NCBI GenBank assembly: GCA_029820875.1
Contig: JALGUK010000079.1
Location: 1-9,108 of the forward strand
Source of the DNA: Candidatus Zipacnadia bacterium
Lineage (GTDB): Bacteria > Armatimonadota > UBA5377 > JALGUK01
Reading direction: 5' to 3'
Length of the DNA: 9,108 nucleotides
The notes beneath the pieces were generated by a model that searched no databases, was not told where the DNA came from, and saw nothing but the letters and a program-made list of their open reading frames with translations. Of the stretch, positions 1 through 7,600 are shown piece by piece (the first letter of the stretch is position 1; every line of letters starts with the position of its first letter). The position numbers and the translations under genes are program-made.

Positions 1-95
1 CCAGGTTGCATTCCGGGTATCCCAGGTACACCAGGCATTCCCGGCTGCATTCCAGGCGTCCCTGGCATCGGCGGCGCTCCTGGAAAGCCCGGCAT
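1..95 (-). repeat. Collagen-like PGx tail of the PilP-like protein
   Basis: Residues about 264 to 294 read as tripeptide repeats of Pro-Gly followed by Met, Val, Ile, Phe or Thr, and continue off the left edge. The plus strand shows recurrent 'CCAGGCATTCC' and 'CCAGGTACA'-like units. Confidence 0.75.
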
Positions 96-884
96 TGTTC
101 CTCCAGCGACGGGCTGCTGATACATGCCTGCGCGCTGCTGTGGCGGCGGATTATCTTTCGCCGATTCAAGCTCTACAGTCCGCGTATTGCCGGACTTGTC
201 CCGGATGACAAGCTTGTTCTGGTTTATCGATTCCACTACGCCGCCGTCAATGGAGTCTCCGGGTCGCACGACCATCCCCTTGACCTCGTAACTCGTTGCA
301 GGCGCACTCTCATAGATGGCCAGCACGCGGCCGTCCTGTGTCCAAAGCACACCGGGCATTCGCCGGTAAGACCAATCAGGGGCTGGTGGAGCCTTGATTT
401 TCGGTGTTGTACGTTCAGGCCTCGGTAATGATATACGGGTGGTCAATGGCACTGAGGCCACACCGCTGAGTCCTCCCCCGAACGTGATTGCGAATCCTGA
501 GCTTTCTGATGTAAATGGGTTCGGACGTGAGCGCTCAAGCGGTGGTACGACCTCCGCCTTCGCCGCTGGCTGTGCCGGTGCGGCTTGCGTGGCCCCCGGC
601 ATTCCTCCAGGGGGCATCCCGCCTAGAGGCATCGCTCCCGGAGGCATTCCTCCCGGGGGCATCCCGCCAGGAAGGCCTGGGACACCGCCAGGCATCGGAG
701 GACCGCCAGGGCCAACAGTTGTAGGAGGCGGAGCTCCGCCGCCGACACCTGGACCTGCTGTAGTTGTACCCTCCGCGGGTGAAGCGCTGCTGCGGAGCAT
801 GGGAGCGACGAACACAAACAGCACCAATAATAGTAACCCTACAATGGCACCCACGACAAGCATATTTCGGTATCTATTAGACAT
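1..884 (-). CDS. pilP: PilP-like type IV pilus protein, 3' end beyond window
   Basis: This is probably the periplasmic PilP-type linker that joins the PilN/PilO inner-membrane complex to the secretin. The ATG at 884 is preceded by GGAGGG (896-891) with a 6-base spacer. 294 residues are visible and the frame is open at the left edge. Residues 1-6 are polar and basic, and residues 9-30 form a membrane helix. A Gly/Pro/Met linker covers residues 45-97 and an Ala/Pro stretch follows to about 115. The motif RSRPNPF (118-124) resembles the Arg/Pro-Phe motif found before PilP domains. A beta domain lies at about 170-240, with VRPGDSIDGGVVESI (206-220) matching the usual 'V..GD.I.GG.V..I' pattern. 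A second PGx repeat tail starts at about 264. There is no lipobox cysteine, whereas classical PilP is a lipoprotein. It lies 51 bases after pilO. The symbol rests on domain shape and gene order, because PilP sequences diverge strongly. Confidence 0.68.
   Translation of the reverse strand, partial: MSNRYRNMLVVGAIVGLLLLVLFVFVAPMLRSSASPAEGTTTAGPGVGGGAPPPTTVGPGGPPMPGGVPGLPGGMPPGGMPPGAMPLGGMPPGGMPGATQAAPAQPAAKAEVVPPLERSRPNPFTSESSGFAITFGGGLSGVASVPLTTRISLPRPERTTPKIKAPPAPDWSYRRMPGVLWTQDGRVLAIYESAPATSYEVKGMVVRPGDSIDGGVVESINQNKLVIRDKSGNTRTVELESAKDNPPPQQRAGMYQQPVAGGTMPGFPGAPPMPGTPGMQPGMPGVPGIPGMQP
598..672 (-). repeat. Five 15-base tandem repeats encoding GGMPP-type units in PilP
   Basis: Five consecutive 15-base units (598-612, 613-627, 628-642, 643-657, 658-672 on the plus strand) each begin GGCAT and encode variants of the pentapeptide GGMPP. 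The units differ mostly at third codon positions. They form the core of the Gly/Pro/Met linker between the membrane helix and the beta domain of the PilP-like protein. Confidence 0.8.
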
Positions 885-935
885 CAGCTTCCCTCCACGC
901 GCATTGCGGCGGCGGGCTAAGAATCAAAAAACAGT

Positions 936-1748
936 CTACGCTCCTCCGGCACTACCAGGCCCCGGCAGTCCGGGGGGGCCACCCATCCCAGGCGGGCCCA
1001 TCTCGATTCCCGGCACTGCTCCTCCGGGAGGTCCTGCTCCCGGTGGTGCCATTCCAGGCGGCATTGCACCCATCCCCATCCCGGGCATAGCACCCGGCAT
1101 ACCGCCTGCAGCTGCCGGCGCTGCACCGGTGCCTGCCGGCACCTCGGTCATCAGAAAAATTGTCACCGGTATAGCTGCAATAACATCGCCGCCCTCGGCA
1201 CCGGTTAGCTGTATACTGTTGAACGACACCAACCGCTGGAAGTCCTTAAGATGGCGGATAAAATTCTTCACATCCTCGTACGACCCGCGCACCTGTACCT
1301 GGGGGCCGGCCTCCTGGTAGAACTCCTGCGGAGCCGGCGGGCTATCCGGAACCGGCTGAGGCCCGATCTGACCGGCCAATACGTCGACGTTCTTGAAGCT
1401 TTCGAGAAAGCGATTCCACTGGGGAGGGAAATCCTCCCGCAGTTCGTGCCAGAGCGCAATCATGGTCTCGTGCGGGTCGGCGGCTTTGAAAGTGATCGGG
1501 ACCGTTTTGGTGTCCTTGATCACCTGCAGTTTCGCTTTTGCCTCGGCGGCTTTCTCCTTAGCTTTCTTGAGCTCGGCTTTAGCCTGATCAAGGCGTGCGG
1601 CCACCTGCTTCCTCTCATCACGCTTGGCTGTTACACGTGCAAGCTCCTCTTTGGCCGGTTTTATCATCAAGAAAAACAGGGCGGCCCCGATGATAACAAT
1701 GAGAATTACTCCGATAATCATTACATGCAGGGCCTTGAGCTTTCCCAT
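936..1748 (-). CDS. pilO: Type IV pilus alignment subcomplex protein PilO
   Basis: PilO heterodimerises with PilN in the inner membrane and, with PilM and PilP, transmits assembly forces in type IV pili. From the ATG at 1748 the protein has 270 residues. A short basic cytoplasmic end (MGKLK) precedes a membrane helix at about 8-29. A Lys/Ala/Glu-rich coiled coil covers about 31-78, and a periplasmic ferredoxin-like domain covers about 85-203. The segment VRGSYEDVKNFIRHLKDFQRLV (153-174) is the hallmark of PilO, which usually reads 'G.Y..L..FL..L..L.R.V'. Residues 204-270 form a Gly/Pro/Met-rich tail that ordinary PilO (about 200 residues) lacks. I chose the ATG at 1748 over the in-frame GTG at 1766 because GGAGGT (1759-1754) sits 5 bases before it. 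A gap of about 105 bases separates it from the pilN stop. It is probably in one operon with pilM, pilN and pilP. Confidence 0.88.
   Translation of the reverse strand: MGKLKALHVMIIGVILIVIIGAALFFLMIKPAKEELARVTAKRDERKQVAARLDQAKAELKKAKEKAAEAKAKLQVIKDTKTVPITFKAADPHETMIALWHELREDFPPQWNRFLESFKNVDVLAGQIGPQPVPDSPPAPQEFYQEAGPQVQVRGSYEDVKNFIRHLKDFQRLVSFNSIQLTGAEGGDVIAAIPVTIFLMTEVPAGTGAAPAAAGGMPGAMPGMGMGAMPPGMAPPGAGPPGGAVPGIEMGPPGMGGPPGLPGPGSAGGA
939..1139 (-). repeat. Gly/Pro/Met-rich C-terminal tail of PilO
   Basis: Residues 204-270 of PilO consist almost only of Gly, Pro, Ala and Met, in PGM, PGA and GPP units, after the end of the conserved domain (VTIFLMTEV, 195-203). The tail continues to the stop codon without any frame disturbance. 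Confidence 0.8.
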
Positions 1749-1753
1749 TTTCG

Positions 1754-1759
1754 ACCTCC
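1754..1759 (-). promoter_or_regulatory. Ribosome binding site of pilO
   Basis: GGAGGT lies 5 bases before the ATG at 1748. It decides the start against the upstream in-frame GTG at 1766, which would lie 5' of this site. Confidence 0.7.
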
Positions 1760-1853
1760 AGGCCACCTGCTTGTGGCGTTGCCTTCAAATATTGCCGTAG
1801 CTATCTTTACTGACCATGACCAGCGAATGCCAACAGTATCCAACTTACAGCTT

Positions 1854-2690
1854 CTACTGCGGTCTATCCACCCTCCGGAGGCACCTCTGATCCCGCTGGA
1901 GGACCGCCCAGTCCCGGGCCCGGGCCGCCGGCGCCAGGAGGCAATGGTGGACCGGCGCCAGGTACAGCACCACCTGGAATACCTGGAACCATTCCCGGCG
2001 CACCCGGCATGGCGCCCATGCCCATCCCGCCTGGTGCAGCAGCAGGTGCGGCGCCTCCGAGTGTCGGTACCGTGACCTAATGAGTTCCGCACCGCCACCT
2101 GCGGCCGGCGCTGCTGCTCCGACACCAGGTCCTCCAATGCCAGGGGGCATTCCCGGACCGCCGCCTGGAATCCCAGGCACTCCCGGCATCGCAGCCCCTC
2201 CCCCTCCGCCACCACCGATGTTCGTATTCACTGACACATTTGTCACGGCCGGACAGCGCAGGAAGTTCAGCAAGAACCTTCCAAACGACTCGGTACTGTC
2301 TGTCACTGCGGTGAAACTGACGTTGGAGCCATCGGTCTGGAAATTCTGAACGGTGACCTTCTCGTAGACGTACTCGTTGACCGTGTCAATCAACTTTATG
2401 AACTCATCACCGAGCTTTGCCATGTCTTCGTAATACTTGACCCGGTCTATCGCCGGTTTCACGGTGGCAAGGTCTCCCTGCGCCTCCGCTTCCAGGCTTT
2501 CCACTTGCTTCGCCACCGGCTCAATCTCATCGAGTTCCTTTTGCGTCGCGGCTATAGCCCCCTTGACCTTCATGGAGGCTCCCATCAGCAACGCGACCTC
2601 GATGAGGATAATCACTACAACCAAGATGATTGCAGGCTTGACCTTACGTCTTTCTCTTACGTAACTGGGGAGAAGGTCAATCTTCAGCAA
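1854..2690 (-). CDS. pilN: Type IV pilus assembly protein PilN, apparent frameshift near 2076
   Basis: PilN is the bitopic inner-membrane partner of PilO, and its cytoplasmic N-terminal peptide binds PilM. The N-terminus MLKIDLLP (1-8) is the PilM-docking motif, usually '[IL]N.LP'. A basic stretch RERRKVK follows, then a membrane helix at about 19-38, a coiled coil at about 45-85 and a periplasmic alpha/beta domain at about 88-158. A seven-Gly run at 159-165 opens a PG-rich insertion that extends to about 200. The start is a TTG, because it places the docking motif correctly and has GGAGGAG (2707-2701) ten bases upstream. The gap to the pilM stop is 47 bases. As written the protein has 278 residues, but after R205 its composition changes abruptly from Gly/Pro to Arg/His/Trp/Leu. 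The PG-rich reading continues in the -1 frame. With one base restored the product would be 275 residues and end at the TAG at 1866-1864. N-terminal assignment is sure; the true C-terminus is not. Confidence 0.87.
   Translation of the reverse strand: MLKIDLLPSYVRERRKVKPAIILVVVIILIEVALLMGASMKVKGAIAATQKELDEIEPVAKQVESLEAEAQGDLATVKPAIDRVKYYEDMAKLGDEFIKLIDTVNEYVYEKVTVQNFQTDGSNVSFTAVTDSTESFGRFLLNFLRCPAVTNVSVNTNIGGGGGGGAAMPGVPGIPGGGPGMPPGIGGPGVGAAAPAAGGGAELIRSRYRHSEAPHLLLHQAGWAWAPCRVRREWFQVFQVVLYLAPVHHCLLAPAARARDWAVLQRDQRCLRRVDRPQ
1864..2076 (-). other. Out-of-frame continuation of the PilN C-terminus
   Basis: From the GTC at 2076-2074 a different minus-strand frame reads VTVPTLGGAAPAAAPGG and then 53 more Gly/Pro/Ala/Met residues (70 in all), up to a TAG at 1866-1864. 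It has no start codon of its own and an in-frame TAG lies immediately upstream (2079-2077). The composition matches the PG-rich stretch before the break in pilN. Joining the frames gives ELIRVTVPTL, an alternating hydrophobic strand that fits the last beta strand of the PilN domain. This is best explained as the true pilN 3' end displaced by a one-base loss, either real or a sequence error. Confidence 0.75.
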
Positions 2691-2737
2691 GCGCCGCTCA
2701 CTCCTCCACAGGTATCTACGAGCCTGGCCGCAAGTGC

Positions 2738-4294
2738 TTATTCGGGCAACATATCACGGATTGCAAGGCCTACGCTAATCGCCATCATCGGTGAAAGCCG
2801 CTTGAGTTCTTCAGACCGGTCGGCTGCTGCCTCGACATCCAGATACGCAAAGGGATCACCCACCTCGGCAGGGACGCCTACCTCATCAGCCATAAACTGA
2901 GCCAGTCCTTCCACGAGAGCCGTGCCGCCTGCAATAACCATGTGGTCAATCGGCTCGCCTCGATGCTGTCGCTGATAAAAATCAAGGGAGCGTCGAATCT
3001 CAGTCGCCAGCTCACCCAAGACCGGTACAATCACCTCGGAGATCTGTTGCCGCGTCTGGTCTACATCAGTGGTGTCGAGGTGGCCTGCAGCCGCACCCGC
3101 CTCGTCCCAGGCACCCAGCTCAACGGCTGGTTCTTCAGGCGCATCTTCAGCGGGCTGTTCCTCCTCCTGGGCCCCTGCAGGCTCAACCGGCTCGGCGGTT
3201 TCCTCCACGGGTGCCCCGATGTCCAGTCCCATTGAGACAGGGCCTTCCTCCTCATCACCCAGGTCGAATTGCAGTGGAGGCGGAGCCGCCCCGGCCTCAG
3301 CCTCTTCCGCTGCTGGCGCTTCGGCCTCAGCCTTCTCATCTTCCTCCAGCTTGAATGCTATCCGCTGAGGCTCCTCTGCCGGTGGAGGAGCAGTCTCCTC
3401 AGCAGGCGTCTCAACCGCAGGGGCTTCAGCCGGTGGCTCCGGTTCAAGGGCCTGGGGCTGCTGGGGCAACATCCCGAACCCGGCCTCCAGTTCCTCGGGT
3501 TCGGGCCCTGCGGTGAATGCGATTTCAGGACGTGCATACCGTGCGCCGTCCACAATCGCCGCGAACTTATGCTTCAACTGCCTTGCCTCTTCGACATCCA
3601 CGATAAAGCCCTGGCTGATTGCCCGGGTAAGATTATCGCCAGCCATTGGAATGCTTCGCACAAAACGGATATAGCCGTCGCGGATGATACTTATATCAGT
3701 GGTTGTATCACCGATGTTGACGACGACGACGGTCTGCCCCGCAAACCTCGCTTCGTCCACGTTCACGAGAGCGCGTGTCGCCGCAAGCGGCTCAACGTCA
3801 ATACACACCGGGTCCAAACCGGCCGCCTCGAGAGCAGCCACGTGAGAGTTAATCATTTCGTCCTGGGCCACGGCCAGAAGGATTTCCATGTTAGGGGCAT
3901 TGGGGTCTGCATCAGGGCGATCAATGGGGACAAAATCCATCTGGACTTCCGATGCCGGGAATGGAATGTGTCTCTCTACATCCCATTGCATCGCTTCCCG
4001 GAGCTCCTTCGCATCCATCTTGGGAACCTCGGTGATTCGAACCACAAGGGAGGCCTGCCCGCCTACCGAACTGATAACGTGCTTGCCTCTGAACCCTGAT
4101 GTATGGAGCAACTGCCGAATCGCCGCGCCCAGAGTTTGCGGATCAGCCACTACATGGTTTTCCAGAGTCCCCTCGGGTGTAGGTGCAACCCCGAATGCAA
4201 GCAACTCCAGGTTTCTGCCTCGCCGTACTTGGACGGCTTTTATCGTGGACGTACCGATGTCCAGGCCTATCACGTTTTGGGCTCCGCCCGCCAT
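2738..4294 (-). CDS. pilM: Type IV pilus assembly ATPase-like protein PilM with acidic insertion
   Basis: PilM is a cytoplasmic actin-fold protein, related to FtsA, that binds the PilN N-terminus and links the inner-membrane alignment complex to the motor platform. From the ATG at 4294 it has 518 residues, against about 350 for the family. The first phosphate loop is GLDIGTSTIK (10-19). The MQWDVERHIPF motif (102-112) is typical of PilM. The second nucleotide-binding motif is NIGDTTTDISII (193-204). The adenosine-binding motif IAGGTALVEGL (454-464) and the preceding IRRSLDFYQRQ helix (433-443) are intact. The extra length is an acidic Glu/Ala/Pro-rich insertion at about 261-407. The start was chosen because GGAGGT sits 7 bases upstream; the in-frame ATG at 4309 overlaps that site and has no ribosome binding site. 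It is the first gene of the pil operon, with a promoter-like sequence about 150 bases upstream. Confidence 0.94.
   Translation of the reverse strand: MAGGAQNVIGLDIGTSTIKAVQVRRGRNLELLAFGVAPTPEGTLENHVVADPQTLGAAIRQLLHTSGFRGKHVISSVGGQASLVVRITEVPKMDAKELREAMQWDVERHIPFPASEVQMDFVPIDRPDADPNAPNMEILLAVAQDEMINSHVAALEAAGLDPVCIDVEPLAATRALVNVDEARFAGQTVVVVNIGDTTTDISIIRDGYIRFVRSIPMAGDNLTRAISQGFIVDVEEARQLKHKFAAIVDGARYARPEIAFTAGPEPEELEAGFGMLPQQPQALEPEPPAEAPAVETPAEETAPPPAEEPQRIAFKLEEDEKAEAEAPAAEEAEAGAAPPPLQFDLGDEEEGPVSMGLDIGAPVEETAEPVEPAGAQEEEQPAEDAPEEPAVELGAWDEAGAAAGHLDTTDVDQTRQQISEVIVPVLGELATEIRRSLDFYQRQHRGEPIDHMVIAGGTALVEGLAQFMADEVGVPAEVGDPFAYLDVEAAADRSEELKRLSPMMAISVGLAIRDMLPE
3074..3514 (-). other. Acidic Glu/Ala/Pro-rich insertion inside PilM
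   Basis: This encodes PilM residues about 261-407. It is dominated by Glu, Ala and Pro with almost no aromatic residues, and is probably disordered. It lies between the second nucleotide-binding motif and the last helix plus adenosine motif, where ordinary PilM has only a short loop. The conserved core resumes without a break on both sides, so the reading frame is intact and this is an inserted segment. Confidence 0.8.
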
Positions 4295-4301
4295 CACCCA
4301 G

Positions 4302-4307
4302 ACCTCC
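4302..4307 (-). promoter_or_regulatory. Ribosome binding site of pilM
   Basis: GGAGGT lies 7 bases before the ATG at 4294. It overlaps the alternative upstream ATG at 4309 (ATGGAGGT), which argues against that codon being the start. Confidence 0.7.
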
Positions 4308-4446
4308 ATCCACTGATAACAGCAAAAGCTCCCTCCGACGTCTTATCCAAGCCGCCGAAGGCGACGTGGTAGGAAAGCTTCCCGTGCATACACGCCTCAC
4401 ACCTGGCCGGCGTTGCACACCCTCCCTACCATTCTATTATGCTGGC

Positions 4447-4475
4447 ATTTTAGCCCATTTCTTCTGGCTTGTCAA
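4447..4475 (-). promoter_or_regulatory. Sigma70-type promoter of the pil operon
   Basis: The minus strand reads TTGACA (4475-4470), a 17-base spacer, and TAAAAT (4452-4447). The -35 is a perfect match, the -10 has five of six consensus bases and the spacing is optimal. Transcription should start near 4440 and give a 5' leader of roughly 146 bases before pilM. It is well placed to drive pilM, pilN, pilO and pilP together. Confidence 0.75.
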
Positions 4476-4560
4476 CCCGAGAACCAAAAAACGGGCACAT
4501 AACCGCCATATTGCGTTGCGCTCGCAGCGTCACGATATGTTCAGGCTCCGAGGTTTCACT

Positions 4561-4628
4561 ACCGACGGTCGCTCCAATCAGCTTTCAACCCGTCGGTCTC
4601 ATCCCACGGGGATTGGCATCCCTACGGG
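4561..4628 (-). terminator. Two tandem hairpins after the large gene, possible terminator
   Basis: In the minus-strand transcript, 4628-4603 can fold as a 10-position stem with nine pairs (two of them G-U), one mismatch and a 6-base loop. It begins 24 bases after the stop codon. A second stem of 8 perfect pairs (CCGTCGGT at 4590-4597 with ACCGACGG at 4561-4568 on the plus strand) has a 21-base loop. No T-tract follows either stem, so a standard intrinsic terminator is not supported. They could stabilise the 3' end or act with Rho. Confidence 0.35.
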
Positions 4629-4652
4629 CGCAACGGGTACGCACGGCGCAAG

Positions 4653-7600
4653 TTACGGCATCACGGTAGTGTAATACACATCCGACGTCTGCGATGTGCC
4701 TCCACCAGTGTACACGTCGCGCGTACTTGCCCAGAACAACCAGTACTTGACAGCCTGCATCCCCAGCCCCGGAATCGTATAGGTCTCCTGCGCAACGCGC
4801 ACGGGAGCGTCGCTAATAACCGTTTCAATGGGCACAGGCTTTTCCGGCCCCCAGCCGCGGACCAGGTGTCGCTCAGTCCACGCGGGTCCACCCGCCTGCG
4901 AGTAATTGATACGCACGTACCGCCCCTCATAGGCAGGCGCGAAACGCACGTAGCCGTTGGCGTTGTCCGCAATCCAATCTGTTGCGGGAATCGCGGTTCC
5001 CCCATCATCCGTTATGCTGGCCACGGCGGCAATCGGCGGCCGCAGCACATGCACCGACAGATCGTAAGTGCGATACCAGAAGGACGTGTCGCCGAAGAAC
5101 GGCTTTTCCGTTGCGGCACGCGTGCGGCGCCAAAAGACGGTAAGCCGCCCGAATGTATCAAAGAACCCGGAGGGCTTGTCGTCTGTATCGGGGCTTCGTG
5201 TCACACGGTATGTATACGGCCTGTAGGTTACGCGGAGTCCGACGTCTTCGACTGTCGGAGTATTGCCTGTGTTGATTACCGCCATCGGATCAGCCGGGTT
5301 GAGTGTATTGAACAAGCGCCGGGAGAACTTCACGATACCCGCCGTCGGGTCCACGGTCATCGTTATGCCCATCGAGGTGACCGGATCAATCAGATTCGTT
5401 CCTCGCAAGACATAAACACCCTTGGATTCATCAAACCCGCTCTGCGCCGGGTCCCATGTAATCGGGAACGGGCCCATCACCGCGCCAGATGTGTCCCGCC
5501 ACCACCATTCAATCAACGGGTCCGGCTCCGCGACGCTACCCCCACCCGTCGCCGCATAGCCGACCTGGCCGAGGGCGGCGTCGGGAGCTGTGGTAATCCA
5601 GTCCAGGTGCGTCGCCCGGAACACTTGGCGCATGGCATCAGCCTGCGGGTCCTCCGTGACCGGCGCGAACGGGAGCTTACCGAAGTTCACGTTGGGATCC
5701 GGGCCGAATGTGTTCTCGTCGAATCGTGACCAAAGGATGTCCGCATTCCCCTCGCTGCTCAGCCACGCCGAGTAGAAAACATCTATCTCAGAAGCAGTCC
5801 CGCCGCCGAGCAACGGGCGGATATACTCGCACGCGCACGGGTCCTTAGTGAAAGCATACGGCCAATTGCGAGGCTTTCGAATCGTCACGTTCACCGATGC
5901 GCCACCGATGTTCAGCGGTACGGTCACTTGCGGCGGATCGCTGCTTCGCATAAGGGCATTGCTGAGCGGTACGCGCATATCGGTGACCGTTGTCGGGTCG
6001 TTGGGATTGAAGCGGGCGTTGCAATATATCTGGGTCTTCCCCTCCATGCCGGCCTGCCAGAACGCCCAGTGATTCGCCGGCGGCGGGCTGGCCGATGCAT
6101 CGTTCGCCATGAATACGGACGGGTTCTCGCGCGTGCGCATAGTGTTATAAACCGGCACGCTTGCGGTCGGCCGCTCATGCGCGCCGTCAGGCGGCTGGGG
6201 GTCGAAGTTGAAAAGCAACGCAGAGCTTGTCCGGCCCGTCGCCGGATCCGTCCAGCGTCGCTGCCAGGCAAGCCAACTGCCGTTAGTCCCCTGGTATGTC
6301 GCAGGAGAGGAGTTAGCAACTATAGACGGACCCGAGCCGTAGACGTCGCCTGCAAACAGAACGCTCGGGAACGGCAGCCATGGCTGGTCCACCGCCGGAG
6401 CCGGGCGGTTGGTCCGCCACTGGTAGTCGCGGTAGCCCGGGTTGCTTGCATCGCCGACAATCGGCACGGCGTCGGCATAAAGAATGTTCCAGAAGGCATC
6501 AGGAGGAGCAGGCGTGGTGCCTCCCTGGTCCACACGGTTTGATGCCCAGAACACTTGCAGCCCGATGGGCTCACCCGTGTTCGGATTTACGTCAATCCTT
6601 CCAGCGGGCAAGCTGTCGGCCGCCACCGCGCTATTGTAGGGCAGCCAGCTCTCTGTGACCGTCATACGCGTCTGGAACCGAACCTGTGGCTCGGAGGGGT
6701 CGGCCAGATTATTGCTGTTGGCGTCGACAAACACCACAGCAGCGCCGCGATACGTTCCGGCGGGTGTCCCATTCGGTACGGGAGCAGTAACCAACAGCGT
6801 CTGCCCCTGTTGCACCGAGAACGGAACCTGCAGGCCCATCAGTTCTCCAGGCCATTGCGCATTAAGGGAAACCGGGCCGAAGACCTTGACCTGTGGACTC
6901 CCCGCCGGAATTGCCGGAACAGGCGCGCCCGATGCGTCCCGCAGCTCGTAGGTGCTAGCGGGGACTACCCCGGCCTGGTACATCCGGCCCGGGGAGGCGG
7001 CGTAGATGTCCACGTCCGTTGGCACAAGGTCGCTGAACTGCACGAGAACCTGCGGACCCGCCGTTCCGTCGAGCGGATAGTTGCTCCAGTTCTCGGCTGA
7101 GAAGCTCCCGGGCACAGAAAACTCCGACGGATAGACCTCAAACGTAGTGGAACGCGCGTCCCCTGGCGCGACCCTCCCCAGGTCCACCGTGCGCACATCG
7201 GCCCCCAGGCGCGGAATCACTGGAGGCACATTCAACGCCACTGCAATGGTATCGTAGTCCTCCGCTTCGACCTCAAAGGCCGGAATCGGGGCGTTCGTTG
7301 CAGGCGGGCCGTCGGGGACGACCGTCCCCCATCGGAATGGGTAAGGCGCTGTAGTGCCGGTCAGGATGAATTGGAACCGCGCGCCGTCGACCCCCAAAGT
7401 CTTTATCGCAGTGGTCGCACCGGTGGCGCCAGTCAGACGCATTCCGATGTCCGGTCCGGTGCCCTGGCCGAAGTAACCGTGGTAGGGCCGGCCTGATCTG
7501 ACCGTCGGCGTTGCGGACGCACCCTCGTAGCGAATACCTGCACAGCCTGCGTTCGTACACTTCCATCCATTATCCCGCACAGCCTCCAGCGACTGCCGCT

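Larger units (their letters stand above)
4310..4652. other. Intergenic region between the large exported-protein gene and pilM
   Basis: This gap of 343 bases has no credible gene on either strand. Following minus-strand transcription it holds two hairpin-forming sequences after the stop of the upstream gene (4628-4603 and 4597-4561), a sigma70-like promoter (4475-4447), and then a leader of about 146 bases before the pilM ATG. CCCG (4493-4490) and CGGG (4481-4478 on minus) flank a T-rich 8-base loop just upstream of the -35; the stem is too short to call an operator. Confidence 0.6.

Noticed and set aside
598..672. CRISPR-like regular repeats
   Set aside because: The units are 15 bases, contiguous with no spacers, and in frame with a protein repeat.
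394..1320. Long plus-strand open frame rich in Gly/Pro
   Set aside because: It is antisense to pilO and pilP. Its Gly/Pro content comes from the complementary GC-rich repeat codons, and pilO and pilP have ribosome binding sites and family motifs.
1251..2075. Plus-strand open frame of 274 codons
   Set aside because: It is antisense to pilO and pilN, has no domain signature and has a composition typical of a shadow frame.
2070..2085. Programmed -1 ribosomal frameshift in pilN
   Set aside because: No X-XXY-YYZ slippery heptamer is present and a TAG lies in the -1 frame directly before the point where PG-rich coding resumes.
1721..2215. Minus-strand open frame of 164 codons overlapping pilN
   Set aside because: It is Arg/Cys/Trp-rich and lies in the third frame, neither the pilN frame nor the one that continues the PG-rich tail, so it is not the displaced pilN end.
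3269..4099. Plus-strand open frame of 276 codons
   Set aside because: It is antisense to the well-supported pilM and reads as Arg/Leu/Cys-rich shadow sequence.
4478..4493. Intrinsic terminator with the T-run at 4490-4485 on the minus strand
   Set aside because: The six T bases lie in the loop of a 4-pair stem, not after a stem, and no strong stem precedes them.
4866..5729. Plus-strand open frame of 287 codons
   Set aside because: It is antisense to the large exported protein and is Arg/His/Cys-rich without any motif.
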